Assembly: GCF_024868665.1 (NCBI RefSeq)
Contig: NC_079913.1
Coordinates: 4,164,269 to 4,228,268, forward strand
Origin: Triplophysa rosa
Taxonomy: Eukaryota > Chordata > Actinopteri > Cypriniformes > Nemacheilidae
Reading direction: 5' to 3'
Length of the DNA: 64,000 bases
Positions 15,540 to 25,162 of the stretch are shown here, in pieces; the first letter of the stretch is position 1, and every line of letters begins with the position of its first letter. The position numbers and the translations under genes are program-made. The notes beneath the pieces were generated by a model. The model searched no databases and was not told where the DNA came from. It saw nothing but the letters and a program-made list of their open reading frames with translations.

Positions 15540-18500
15540 AAGCGAGCGAGCGAGGAATTATTAGACAAATAAATCAATCGACAATGAACAAATTGTGTTG
15601 CGTGGTGTCCTGATTAGTTTTACAGTGTGAATGATCTGGGCCGCGTTTCCTGCACCTTCTTAACTCTACGTCGTTCTTAAGTTATACCTTAAGTTGTACG
15701 TTATCGTTAATATGTGTTTCCCGAAAAGTTCTTAGTTAAGTATACCTTCTAAGTTATACGCTCGGAAGGTTGGTCTGGAGCACTCTTAGCTATACCTGAT
15801 CACCGTTAAGAGTTTATCCCGCTAGTGGCCACTGTGGAAAAAGCTTATTTACATCGCAGTCTTTACAAATAAAATTCTAAACGTGAAAATACCATTATGT
15901 TGACGTGTTTTCATGCAAAGAATATAATTGTCTTTACACTTATGGTTGTTAGCTTTTTAATGATATTATCTAAATAAGGTGCATCAGCTGGCAACCCAAA
16001 CCATTTTGAGTATATTTAAAGAGAAAGATTGCGGCATAAGCAATTTTTTGGCTAAAATAAAGACAGCGCCATCCGAAAAGCATTTTAGTGCATTTAAACC
16101 ATGAAAACCTGGCTACAATTTATGCTGCAATTATAAAGATAGAAAAGTTAACCTGCCACGGCAGCAAATAGCTTTTGGATCGTGTTGGTCTAACTTTGGC
16201 AAATACAAAGCCCCTAAATTCAGCTCTTTTTTCCTGCTATAGCTGTTGATTATACGTTCCGGGTTCTGCGCTTTTGTTGAGTAAAATGACACTATAGCAT
16301 ATAAGATAATATAAATAAAGGGTTCCCAAACACAGGTATAATCAAAGGTAGGCTATCTCATGGCACACCTTTTAAATAGAAAATAGGGAAACAACACACA
16401 TTCACTCCCTTTACTTTTTATTTTTCTTGTCATGAATGAATATGTTTAATTTCAGTATCAAAATACCTCATTGTAGGGCTGCACAATAATGGCATACTTG
16501 TTTATCTCATTCCCCTTGATATTGTAAGTGTGATTAATAACACTTATTTCAAAATTAAATAATATCGATGGTTGGATTAAGTTTGCAATTTGGTTTATTT
16601 TTATCCCATGAGTCCTAATAAATGCAACTTCAACTAATTCTAAAGTGCTTATTTTATAAAGAACGCCGCTACCTCACATAACGCAGTGAAGCAGTACCTA
16701 TATAGAGTGAATAATTGATTGTCGAACGATTGATATTCATTAATTCAGCACCACTACCATGGACAGCACCTGGTAACATGGGACGTAAGAAAGTAACCTC
16801 TTAAGGTATAGTTCGGGAAGTAGGCTATGCCTAGAAAAGGTATAACTTCAGTTAAGGTGTATCTTTAGAGTCTTCGTAGCGCGCTAAGAGACAACATTAT
16901 CGGGAAATGCAGCCCTGTTATATTTAAAATTGTATTTTTTGATCACAGCACAGGATATTGGTTAACCTGTATACGGGTAGTTGACGAATAAATTGGTTAA
17001 TTTTACATTATTTTATATTATTAATATTTATGTTGATCATATAAAATAACATAACAGGGATTTTATCATATAAAATAGCATAAGAGAGATTTATCTTCGT
17101 TCTTAGTTTTTTTCTTATATTTTTGCCGTCACACCATAGGACAAATTTGCATATTAATCAGTCAAGTACCCATACACAACTGTTTTACTTTTTCCCCCTT
17201 AAAAGACTTTGCTTAATGATCATTGATTTAATCATTAAATTAAGCGTATCATTGCCATGTTTTAATCAAATAAGTATAACAGCCAACAGGAAAGTGTAGC
17301 TAAAATAAAATATCAGTAGGGTCTGCATTGCTGGATGTGAATCTTATTTTGACAATGGAGCCGCTAAGGTTTACGCGTCTACACGCAATTACGCGTCCAC
17401 GCGTCTAACGTCTGTAGACGAAATTACGTCTTTAGGCGCAATAACGCGTCCAACGTCTGTACACGTTACGTAAAAAGACATTTTTGATAAAACGGACTTC
17501 CATATTTCTGCATGTGCTGGGTGAGAGCAACGCGAATGTGCTGCTTTCGTATGCAGTGTATAAATACATTCTTGATGTGCCAAATTCTGAAATTATCACT
17601 TAAGTACAACGGGCATACAATAAAGCCAGCTCGAGTCTGTTCGTCAGCATTATACTCAACAGCACATTGCTTCTCATTTTGCAGGCAGCCTCGTGTCACC
17701 ACCCGATCACCAATCGCTATTAGATATTACTCGTGGGGATGCGTTTATCTATCTCAGCGCACAGACATACAGACAAACACGGACAGAGCCAGTTCAGAGT
17801 GTAATTAAGCGAACGGAAAATAATTTAAACGCAAAACCACAATTCACTTACACGTATAGACGCCTTTCCTGTAAGTAAACATTGTGACGTGTTTTTGTGG
17901 GTGGAGCTTAGCTGGAGGCAGAAAGATCCCTCTGACCACATTACTAATGCTAGGGAGCACGTTTTGTTTGCTTGCTTTTTGAGAAAGACTCGAAAAAAAT
18001 CTGTAAAATGTAATATCACTCACTGTCTAGGACCGCAATTGTTTTTTTTAAAAGTTGACTTTAACGCAAGGAATCTGGCCGACCTGTATGCACTCACTCA
18101 ATGGATCCAGAGACGAACTGACATGATTACCTCCAGTTAAGTGGCCTGACATCTACACCTACCAGACAGAGAAACCAAGTGTTTATAGTAAAGATTGAAC
18201 TGATAGCGTATACATCTATAGATGCCTGTGTGTGCTAACAGTGGCAAATGTTAGCAAATGCATTTACTTGAACCAAACCTGACATATAACATGAGCCTTC
18301 TCACTGTTCCCTCTCCCTTTATACTAATGCACTTATGACAACTAAAAATAAATGACAAACAGTTTCTTTTATGTTTAGTTTCTGGTCGATAGTTAACTGC
18401 TAGTTGTATAACTAACAAAGTTAGCGAGCACACCCTATGCATTCAAAAGTTAACGCTATGTGAAAAATAACATTGTTCCCCCGTTTATGATTTAGGCATA

Positions 18501-19134
18501 CGTGAGATATTTTTAGCCACATAACCAAATCATAATCCACACCAACAAAAGACAGTCGTTTTTTAATCTTAGGTTACTGTTATGAAGAGAAACGCGAGCA
18601 TGTTTAAAGAACGTTTCTGTTCAGTCCGCTCGTTTTATTGTGTTTAACTACAGCTGTTGTCAGTGTTTTTGTTTGACGATGGCAGGGGAATATGTTAAAA
18701 TATCAAATTGGAGACTGTTTTCTGTCGATTGTGGAACTAAACAACACAACAAGAAGATATTTTAAACTCCTTATGTGGCCGAATCTGTGCTTGTTTGTAT
18801 TGGCCGCCTCCAGTTTTCCCTTTGTTTTGCCTCCAGCTAGTGCCGTGACGTAAGCGTGACGTCGGCGAGAAAGGGGTCTAATATTATATTGAGAATTGTG
18901 GCACTCCTAACACACAGTATAATCAAATTATACAAAATATTTAACTTCTGAGAGCACTTCTTGTATTATTGTTACCTCCTTAGGATTTATGACTATTGTT
19001 TCGTCAACTTTGTAAGTCAATTTGGATAAAAGCTTTGGGCGGGGTCTGTCAAATGATGTGAATGATAGCCAACAAAATTCAGGAGTGCTTCTGAGGACTT
19101 GACAACACTTGTACAAACATAAGCTGTTTTCATG

Positions 19135-19173
<39 letters not shown>

Positions 19174-19237
19174 TCACTCTCTGCCTGTAGCAGGCGTCAG
19201 CATTGGGGTTCAGTCCCATAAGGGCCTGCTCGTCCAT
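4657..19237 (-). CDS. xpot: Exportin-T (tRNA exportin)
   Basis: XPOT is a HEAT-repeat karyopherin that binds mature tRNA with Ran-GTP in the nucleus and carries it through the pore. I assembled 24 coding exons: 19178-19237 (ATG 19235-19237, protein begins [14 protein letters not shown]), 11556-11638, 11117-11173, 10746-10815, 10416-10634, 10054-10238, 9793-9961, 8188-8424, 8063-8101, 7914-7976, 7687-7811, 7432-7576, 7213-7332, 7028-7122, 6859-6928, 6522-6760, 6148-6433, 5852-6035, 5653-5769, 5462-5577, 5329-5376, 5188-5256, 4950-5006 and 4657-4683 (TAA 4657-4659). Summed length is 2880 nt, in frame, giving 959 aa (human 962). Recognisable stretches include [51 protein letters not shown] and [20 protein letters not shown]. 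The first coding intron (about 7.5 kb) is mostly transposon. Intron 8425-9792 is almost entirely a hAT-like element. Confidence 0.96.
6049..6087. repeat. GA microsatellite in an xpot intron
   Basis: An uninterrupted GA run directly follows the acceptor side of the xpot exon 5852-6035. Other simple repeats in xpot introns are CA at about 7334-7370, TG at about 7657-7681, CA at about 8148-8173, mixed CA/CGCA at about 10822-10880 and TG at about 19139-19171. Two of them abut splice sites. Confidence 0.95.
8459..9738. mobile_element. Non-autonomous hAT-like DNA transposon (1.28 kb)
   Basis: The ends are TAGGGATGCTCAT and, on the right, the complement of TAGGGATGTTCAT. They are flanked by near-identical 8-bp direct repeats (ATCATGTG at 8451-8458, ATCATGCG at 9739-9746), the hAT signature. 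The inner part is AT-rich with no long open frame, so no transposase is present. It fills the xpot intron between the exons at 8188 and 9793. Confidence 0.85.
11220..11526. mobile_element. Short hAT-like MITE (307 bp)
   Basis: It begins TAGGGCTGTGCAATTAATCG and ends AGCAGCCCTA. Flanking 8-bp repeats AGCACAAC (11212-11219) and ATCACAAC (11527-11534) differ by one base. AATTAATCG-type and ATGATCGTGAT motifs recur near both ends. It lies in an xpot intron and has no coding capacity. Confidence 0.8.
11900..12097. mobile_element. TTAA-flanked MITE (piggyBac/Kolobok-like target preference)
   Basis: TTAA (11900-11903) is followed by AGGCGGGTGTTC. The right end reads GGACACCCCGCCT followed by TTAA (12094-12097). 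The inverted ends match over about 13 bp with one or two differences, and TTAA duplications are typical of piggyBac and Kolobok families. The 190-bp interior is moderately GC-rich and non-coding. Just upstream (11752-11830), a stretch starting CAGTGTTTCCCCTACCATTG, with a C/G-rich run, looks like one end of another hAT-type element without a visible partner. Confidence 0.7.
15486..15553. repeat. GA / GCGA simple repeat
   Basis: Imperfect GAGC and GA units grade into GCGA units, inside the 4.9-kb transposon and just left of its nested element. Confidence 0.9.
15638..16915. mobile_element. Nested Harbinger-like element (1.28 kb)
   Basis: It starts GGGCCGCGTTTCC and ends GGGAAATGCAGCCC, the reverse complement of GGGCTGCATTTCCC. 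Both arms carry diverged inverted blocks with TTAAGTTATACCTT/AAGGTATAACTT and CCCGAAAAG/TTCGGGAAG. GGGC-GTTTCCC ends are typical of fish PIF/Harbinger MITEs. A clean 3-bp duplication is not visible (TCT left, TGT right). A further hAT-like start (TAGGGCTGCACAATAATG, about 16484) lies inside it. No coding sequence. Confidence 0.6.
17505..19177. other. Remainder of xpot intron 1, no gene seen
   Basis: A non-coding stretch between the transposon and the first coding exon of xpot. It contains one 12-bp inverted pair, TAGCTGGAGGCA at 17909-17920 and its complement at 18828-18839, each near GTGACGT/ACGTCAC sequence. This may mark another worn transposon of about 0.95 kb. Only short open frames occur. 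Confidence 0.5.
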
Positions 19238-19791
19238 GATGGCAAGGAAAGCCGACTCGCAGGCCATACGTGGGTTAGCTGCTGTCTGTTATGTGTTTAT
19301 TCCAAACCTCCGCCCAGGACTCACACATCTGACACAAACATAACAGGAAAATCAGTAAACATGAGACTTGTAGCAGGTTCATCCAGTTCCTGTGAATATC
19401 AACACACACTGATACAAGAACACACAACAAAAATCTGAAGGGTCAATACAGCCCTGCAGCCCATAAATTTTGGAGATGGAAAAACAAGACAGTGTAATAC
19501 CATGTTCACACAGTACACTAAAGAATATGAATAAGCCAATATAGTAATTATCAAGTACATCATATCATATAATAATTGGGTAAAAACATGGTACACTCCT
19601 GTATAACTGTAGGAGAGAGAAACAGATCCCACGGATCTTTCACATCTGTTCAAATACAACAACTAAATGAATACAACAACTGTGCAACATGGAAAAATAC
19701 TGTAACATACTTTAATATTTACTATAGTAAACTATACTAAAAGTCTTACATAAGAGAATTATATTTTAAAGCAGTAAAAATGAACAGCACT

Positions 19792-20281
19792 TAGGGCTGT
19801 CACAATTATTAAATAATTGTCTCATCGCTATTATTTGACGTCCTCACAACTATTTCAGATAACCGCAATTATTGTGAATCCTTAGAAAACAAGTCTGATG
19901 TGCAGTATCTACTGCATTTTACATCCACTGTCCTTGATCTGCACTCACTGTTACGTTCAAATGACATTTCTCCATCATTATTTGAGTTGTTAGTTTTGTA
20001 TGTTTTGTGTTGATTTTGTTTTGTTTCCAGACTTGCTGCATCTACACAGCAAGACCCTAATATCTAGTTTTAGTGCTCAAGACAGTCTTAGATGTTAAGG
20101 TTACTGACTCTATAGTAAGTAATATTAGTTATTTAAAAAATCTTCACATTTCTGAAGTTTATCTTTTCTTCATTTAATAAATTAATTGTCATTAACTGTT
20201 ATATTGTCAAAGCCTTAAAACAGACAATTAACCGTCATAGCAATTAACCGTCAGCCAAATTGCATAATCGTGACAGCCCTA
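19792..20281. mobile_element. hAT-like MITE upstream of the xpot start codon (490 bp)
   Basis: The ends are TAGGGCTGTCACAATTAT and the complement of TAGGGCTGTCACGATTAT, 18-bp inverted repeats with one mismatch. The flanks share AGCACT (ACAGCACT left, TAAGCACT right), a worn 8-bp duplication. AATTAACCGTCA-type subterminal repeats are present and there is no coding sequence. It lies in the intron between the 5' UTR exon and the first coding exon of xpot. Confidence 0.8.
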
Positions 20282-20879
20282 TAAGCACTTACTACAGTTT
20301 ATTAATGCACTTGCACTACTTAAAGTATAGGATAACAAGGTTTAGTAATTACTACAATTGACTACAGTTGAGTTAACTATAGTAAATGTTAAAGTAAACC
20401 ATGGTATTTGTCATTTAGGTAATATATGCCTGTATTTTTTACAGAAAGCACATAACAAATAACCAACTATGTGCTGAGTTTGCACTTTCAGGATGACTCG
20501 ATCACTTCGCTGAGTCTACGCTGTCAACCGTGGTAATGTTCGTATGTATTATTACTTTACCTTCACACCTTTCTATGCGTACCATACAGTACGACGATAC
20601 ACAAGTATGGTACTTATTCAGTCCAGAGTGATATAACAGTACCATAGTATTGCCACGGTATTACCCTGTGACACAATCACTTCACCACAGTGTTTTTCTG
20701 ATGCAACACGGGCCCAATAGTCACGTTAATCCCTGCCATATAGTTCACAAAACCAAAACACAAACAGATAAACTTCACAAGCCCACATTTATTCGCGCTG
20801 TTCAAATTAACGGTCGATTATCTCCCTTGTACTATCAAAATAATCGACTTTTTGACCACTCGCACTGTTACTTACACAC

Positions 20880-21325
20880 GTATGTCACACGCGCCCCTCA
20901 GTGAACGTGGCGTGACAGACCGAGAAAACACGCCGAAAAACCGTCAAACCTCCGATATACTGCACCCGTCACACGACCACACCAGTGTCTGTGTCGTGTT
21001 GAGTCACACGTGGCGAGTTATCGGCTTAATTTGCTGATAATAATGTTTCAATGTGATGACGACTGGAGCCACAGCCGTCTCCCCACGCGCGCTGTCAGAC
21101 AAAAGCTTCGCGCGAAACTTTCTTGAGGGCGAATAAAACACAAAGCGAGCGTGTAAACGTGTGGATAAAGTGAGCGTTACCTCACCTTACCGTGAACTTT
21201 ACCGCTCCATCATCATCATCATCCGCCCTGTTCAAATGACTCGAGTGCGCATGTAAAAGATTCAACAGCGGCGTGTCGGGGCCGAGCGGAAGTACGGGGC
21301 ACGACCACCGGAAGGACTTCCGTAG
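20880..21325 (-). promoter_or_regulatory. xpot: CpG-rich promoter and 5' UTR exon of xpot
   Basis: A CpG-dense block stands out from AT-rich surroundings. On the minus strand a good donor (CACG/GTAAGG, near 21191) ends a probable non-coding first exon. Upstream are ETS-type sites: CCGGAAG at 21308-21314, ACTTCCG at 21316-21322 and GCGGAAG near 21286. ETS-driven CpG promoters are usual for housekeeping genes such as xpot. The transcription start is inferred. The stretch 19238-20879 holds only the hAT-like MITE and non-coding intron. Confidence 0.55.
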
Positions 21326-21612
21326 AGAGACGACAACGTGGTTTGTCACACTGCAGTAGTTGAGGGATATCTTTGTTCATTCAAATATCTACAAACACAC
21401 ACAAACTCCATGTTGATAACAACACATCATAATTCAAATAATTTGGATTTGTGTAAATTATTAGTTTATCCAAATAATGGCATCAGATGGGCCTAAGTTT
21501 CCCTAAATTAAGTTTCTCAAACGTCAGTTAGACTGCTTAGAATTCTTAAAGAATCTTTTAAGTAATATCCAGCTGACACTAGAGTTTTGTCTTCTCAAAC
21601 AGAACATCTAAT

Positions 21613-21782
21613 GGCTGGAATACACTACAAGACTTAAAATCGGAACTTTTTTTTTTTTAACTAGAAATACACTTGCAGACAAGTTTCAGATAGAAACACA
21701 CTAACTGACCAAATCTACAGACTTTCTGCAACAAGTCCAGACTGAAATCTGAGCAAAAGTCCTCTTGTAGTGTATTTTAGCC
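21613..21782. mobile_element. Putative MITE with GGCTGGAATACACTACAAGA-type ends
   Basis: The left end GGCTGGAATACACTACAAGA and the right end, complement of GGCTAAAATACACTACAAGA, are inverted repeats of about 20 bp with two mismatches. Inner AGATTT/AAATCT and ACTTG-type repeats are also seen. It sits between the divergent xpot and crebl2 promoters. No clear target duplication. Confidence 0.65.
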
Positions 21783-21999
21783 TTAACGTAAAGAAAAGAG
21801 TTATGGTTCTGATCTCATCCGCTTGAGGACGCTGTAGTTGAGCACAACATCATGTTTACTCAACATCAATGTCTATGAACTTCTGCATTTATTTTTTCGT
21901 TTTTATTTATTTATTTATTTTGCTCTGGTACACTTTTTGAGATTCGGTTAAGTGAAAATTGTTAAATATTTTGAGTTTTAAATGTTTTGCATATGAATA

Positions 22000-22212
22000 T
22001 GAAGAAGACTACACAGCCCATCATGCAGTGCGCGCAGTGTATGTCACGTGCGTCAGAAGCGGAAGAGCACTCCTAGCATTGGGCTAAAAACACAGTCGCT
22101 TCAGCTGCAGTATCGATGAAAAATCATCTTAATCTGAGTTTATAATCGATGAAAGTTTTATGCTCGACCATCAGAACACGACAACAGATCAGCGTTCACA
22201 ACACGACACGTA
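22000..22212 (+). promoter_or_regulatory. crebl2: crebl2 promoter / 5' UTR
   Basis: A locally CpG-enriched stretch before the crebl2 start contains CACGTG (E-box, near 22045) and GCGGAAG (ETS-type, near 22058). It shares the 0.9-kb gap with the oppositely oriented xpot promoter. The exact start site cannot be read from sequence. Confidence 0.4.
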
Positions 22213-23062
22213 ATGGATGACAGCAAGGTGAGTTAACGTTATATAACAATCATATAAACACTACTTAACATTCTACCTTCATCTTTTACTAACCTTCACT
22301 TTTACTAACTGTAAAAAAAGTTATTTATTATTGAAAGGATATAATAATGTACCTTGTTTTGAACATTGTACTGTTAATTGTGTTCTTGTTAGTAACGTTA
22401 CTGTAGTACAGAAAACATGACAATCATTCAGTACCTTGTCGTGTTCATATTATTTTCATTTAATTCAAGTTTATTTCTGTAGTAGCTTCACAGTAAACAC
22501 ATATTAATACAGACAGTAGACATGAGCAACAAAAGTATAGTATAGAAATAGTTTCCATACCTAATCATTTCAGTGTTTAAGAGTTGAAACAGCACATTTA
22601 GTGTGAGCATCTCTTGTGGTTTTCAGATGGTTGGTGGTAAAGTAAAGAAACCTGGTAAACGCGGGCGTAAACCTGCCAAGATCGACCTGAAGGCCAAACT
22701 GGAGAGAAGCAGACAGAGCGCACGTGAGTGTCGTGCCAGGAAGAAACTGCGTTACCAGTATCTGGAGGAACTGGTATCCAGTAAAGAGAGAGCCATCTGT
22801 GCCCTGAGAGAGGAGCTGGAGATGGTAAACACCTCTCTGTTCACATGATGATGATGATGTGTTTGATGATGTGTGTTTGATGTGCTGTTGTCTTCAGTAT
22901 AAGCAGTGGTGTTTGGCCATGGATCAGGGGAAAATACCATCGGAAATTAAAGCTCTTTTAACCGGAGACGACCAGAAGCCACCACAGAGCTCCGGCACCA
23001 AAATACCCAAATACAGCAAATTCAGCTCCACAGGAACCGGCCAGAACAAGATGGCACCGTAA
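22213..23062 (+). CDS. crebl2: cAMP-responsive element-binding protein-like 2 (bZIP)
   Basis: CREBL2 is a small nuclear bZIP protein that partners CREB and promotes adipogenic and metabolic gene expression. Three exons are seen: 22213-22227 (MDDSK), 22627-22824 and 22898-23062 (TAA 23060-23062). Together they make 378 nt, giving 125 aa. The protein has a lysine-rich N terminus (KVKKPGKRGRKPAKIDLKAK), a basic region with RSRQSARECRARKKLRYQYL (about residues 33-52) and a short leucine-zipper-like segment (LEELVSSKERAICALREELE). The C-terminal tail ends GTGQNKMAP. The start ATG follows an in-frame context typical of the family and the whole protein matches vertebrate CREBL2 from memory. The gene is divergent from xpot and convergent with gpr19, the same neighbour as in mammals. 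Confidence 0.96.
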
Positions 23063-24136
23063 TCAATACGCGGTCAGAGGACACGGATCAGTTCTAGAGA
23101 ATGATAAACGTGTGTAAACAGTATTGAATGTGGACACAGTGTTTTTATGTGTTTGGTAATGTGATGTTTCATATCTTATGAAAGGATTCAGAAAGGATCA
23201 TTCACATTTATCTGACATTAATTGAATATTTATGTGGTGTGACGTTGTCTTCCTTTATATATTTCATGTGGAATCTTTCTGCTTCCAAATATTTAAGGTT
23301 TCAACATTCACAAAGTCAATGGAGACAGGAAGGTTTATATACACGAGATAAATGACAGAATCTTTTCTAGCGATTGGGATTAAATGTCACACCATAAAAC
23401 CTTCAGAGATAAGAACACTATGTTGACTTGATAGGCCTTTTGCACTTTAAAAAAATTGAAGAATTCAACGCATAGCACTTGTTTTTGGCTCTTGTGTAAA
23501 TTGAGGTGGTGTGTCGGGACTCGGGAGGAATAATTGTTTGTTGTATTTATTTCATTAACTGAACCTTAAATGCACTTTCCTTTAAAGCTCCTCTTTTACT
23601 CTGCTCGTACTTCATTATCTTTATATTCATTTTTTGCTTTTTGTTTGTTATTTGACAATGAAAACTAGTAAAAAAAAGCTCTTAACTGAATTAGAAAATT
23701 ATTGAATGATTGTTGTTATCTGCCCAAATGTTTTACTTTCGCTTTGTTTTCATTTCAAGTTTAATAACTCTGGATTGTTTGACTGTGTTTAAGCTAAATC
23801 ATGTCGAACATGTAGTTTCATTTCACATGAACACAATCTGTTGTCTTTGGCATAGTTTAGAGATAGATATTTTTATATGACATAGATGAAATGTAAACTG
23901 GTCTTCGTTGAAGATAATGCTGAAATAGTTCTAAACATGGTCATGTTACCAATGTTGCTTTGCAGTTGTTTTGTGATCTTGTGTATGATATAAACACGTC
24001 CCACCTTTATCTGTCACTCATTTTTTGTTCTAGAAAATCTAACTTGTGTATAAAATAGAAGCATATAACTCATGGCATGAATGATCTTGTTATCATGTGG
24101 CTTTTTGAAAAGAGATGTTGCTTTTCTAAACTTCTT

Positions 24137-24142
24137 AATAAA
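24137..24142 (+). terminator. crebl2: Poly(A) signal AATAAA of crebl2
   Basis: A canonical hexamer about 1.08 kb after the stop ends an AT-rich 3' UTR (23063 to about 24165). The opposite strand has AATAAA-type sequence near 24209-24214, a possible gpr19 end, so the two transcripts would again be nearly abutting. Confidence 0.6.
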
Positions 24143-24419
24143 ATGGATGAGACTGAAGGGAAATCATTGTTCTGTGAGGATGCCCAGTTTGTAGGAATCT
24201 GCTACATTTTTTATTCTAATATTGAATCATGTCATAAGTGAAAGTCTTTGTCTTCAGTGTGTCTGGATGCCATCAGCAAACTTGAGAAAAACAACAGATG
24301 TCAGATATTCAGAAAGTTTAATTGTAAAATGACATTGTCTGCATCATAAACATCACAGATAACAATGAGAAACAGCTGATCTGTAACTACAGGCACAAAA
24401 ACACGTGTGTGTGTGTGTG

Positions 24420-24656
24420 TTCATGTTTGTATATCGCGGTGGGGACCTAAACCTGAATGCACACCAACACATGGGGACTCGTGTCACCGTGGCAAAAAAG
24501 CTTATAAATTGTACAGAACAATATTTTTTAAAAATCTAAAAATGCAAAAAGTGTTCTATGATCTTTAGGTTTAGGGATAGGGGATAGAATATACCGTTTG
24601 TACAGTATACAAAACATTACGCCTATGGACTGTCTCCACGGAGATAGTAAACCAGA
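24420..24656. mobile_element. TG-embedded MITE, copy 1
   Basis: It begins TCATGTTTGTATATCGCGGTG inside a TG run and ends near TGTCTCCACGGAGATAGT, again followed by TG repeats. The core contains AATGCAAAAAGTGTTCTATG and TTTAGGTTTAGGGATAGGGG. Compared with the copies at 47711-47992 and 49984-50264 it lacks a short block around the 'GGGGACCAAAATTGAGGTCC' segment and its ends are more diverged. Confidence 0.8.
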
Positions 24657-25162
24657 CGTGTGTGTGTGTGTCTTACATTAACACATACCAGACCATTAGA
24701 AAACCACAGAACAAGAGCTTTCAGGATTATGAGGATGTTTGTGTATTCTCCATCATCATCTGTTAGCACCAAGTGATACTGGATTGTTTCTATTATGCCG
24801 TCTACATGTACATTATAAAACGTAAATTATGGAAATGATTTTCTAGCAATATCCTGATGAAGTGAACATGAAATTATTTCACTGACACAAAAATGGCATT
24901 CAACAATTCATACTTCAGATGTTTTCTTCTGAATATTGTTAATATATAAAAGGGTGAATAGTGTTTCTTGATGACGTCAACCTCCAGGAACTTACATCAC
25001 AAAGAGCACAAACAAAAGTATCGATGGATTTTGTGAATTTCTTTAGTCTGACTCGCTCATGTCAGTGAAACTTAATTCTCATCCCATGTCAACAATCTTA
25101 AACTCTGTAATGATGACACAAACACACACAGAACATGAACATGAGCCCGTGTGCGAGACTCT

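Larger units (their letters stand above)
12600..17504. mobile_element. 4.9-kb DNA transposon with long inverted ends and 6-bp target duplication
   Basis: The left end (12600 onward, TATGGAAGGCCGTTTTATCA) matches the reverse complement of the right end (17504 backward, TATGGAAGTCCGTTTTATCA). About 51 bp align with three mismatches, followed by looser subterminal similarity over another 60-100 bp. The direct repeat TTTCTG flanks it exactly (12594-12599 and 17505-17510). Both ends are dense in RACG and small palindromes (GTCTACAGAC, ACGCGTGGACGCGT, GACGTAA), plausible transposase-binding sites. The interior is AT-rich, has no open frame longer than 81 codons, and carries a nested element at 15638-16915. 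I could not name the superfamily; the 6-bp duplication is unlike hAT (8), Harbinger (3) or Tc1 (2). Confidence 0.8.

Noticed and set aside
16484..16756. hAT-like element starting TAGGGCTGCACAAT
   Set aside because: The right end (TTCAGCACCACTA) matches poorly and the flanks CCTCATTG and CCATGGAC do not form a duplication, so it is mentioned only as a possible third layer.
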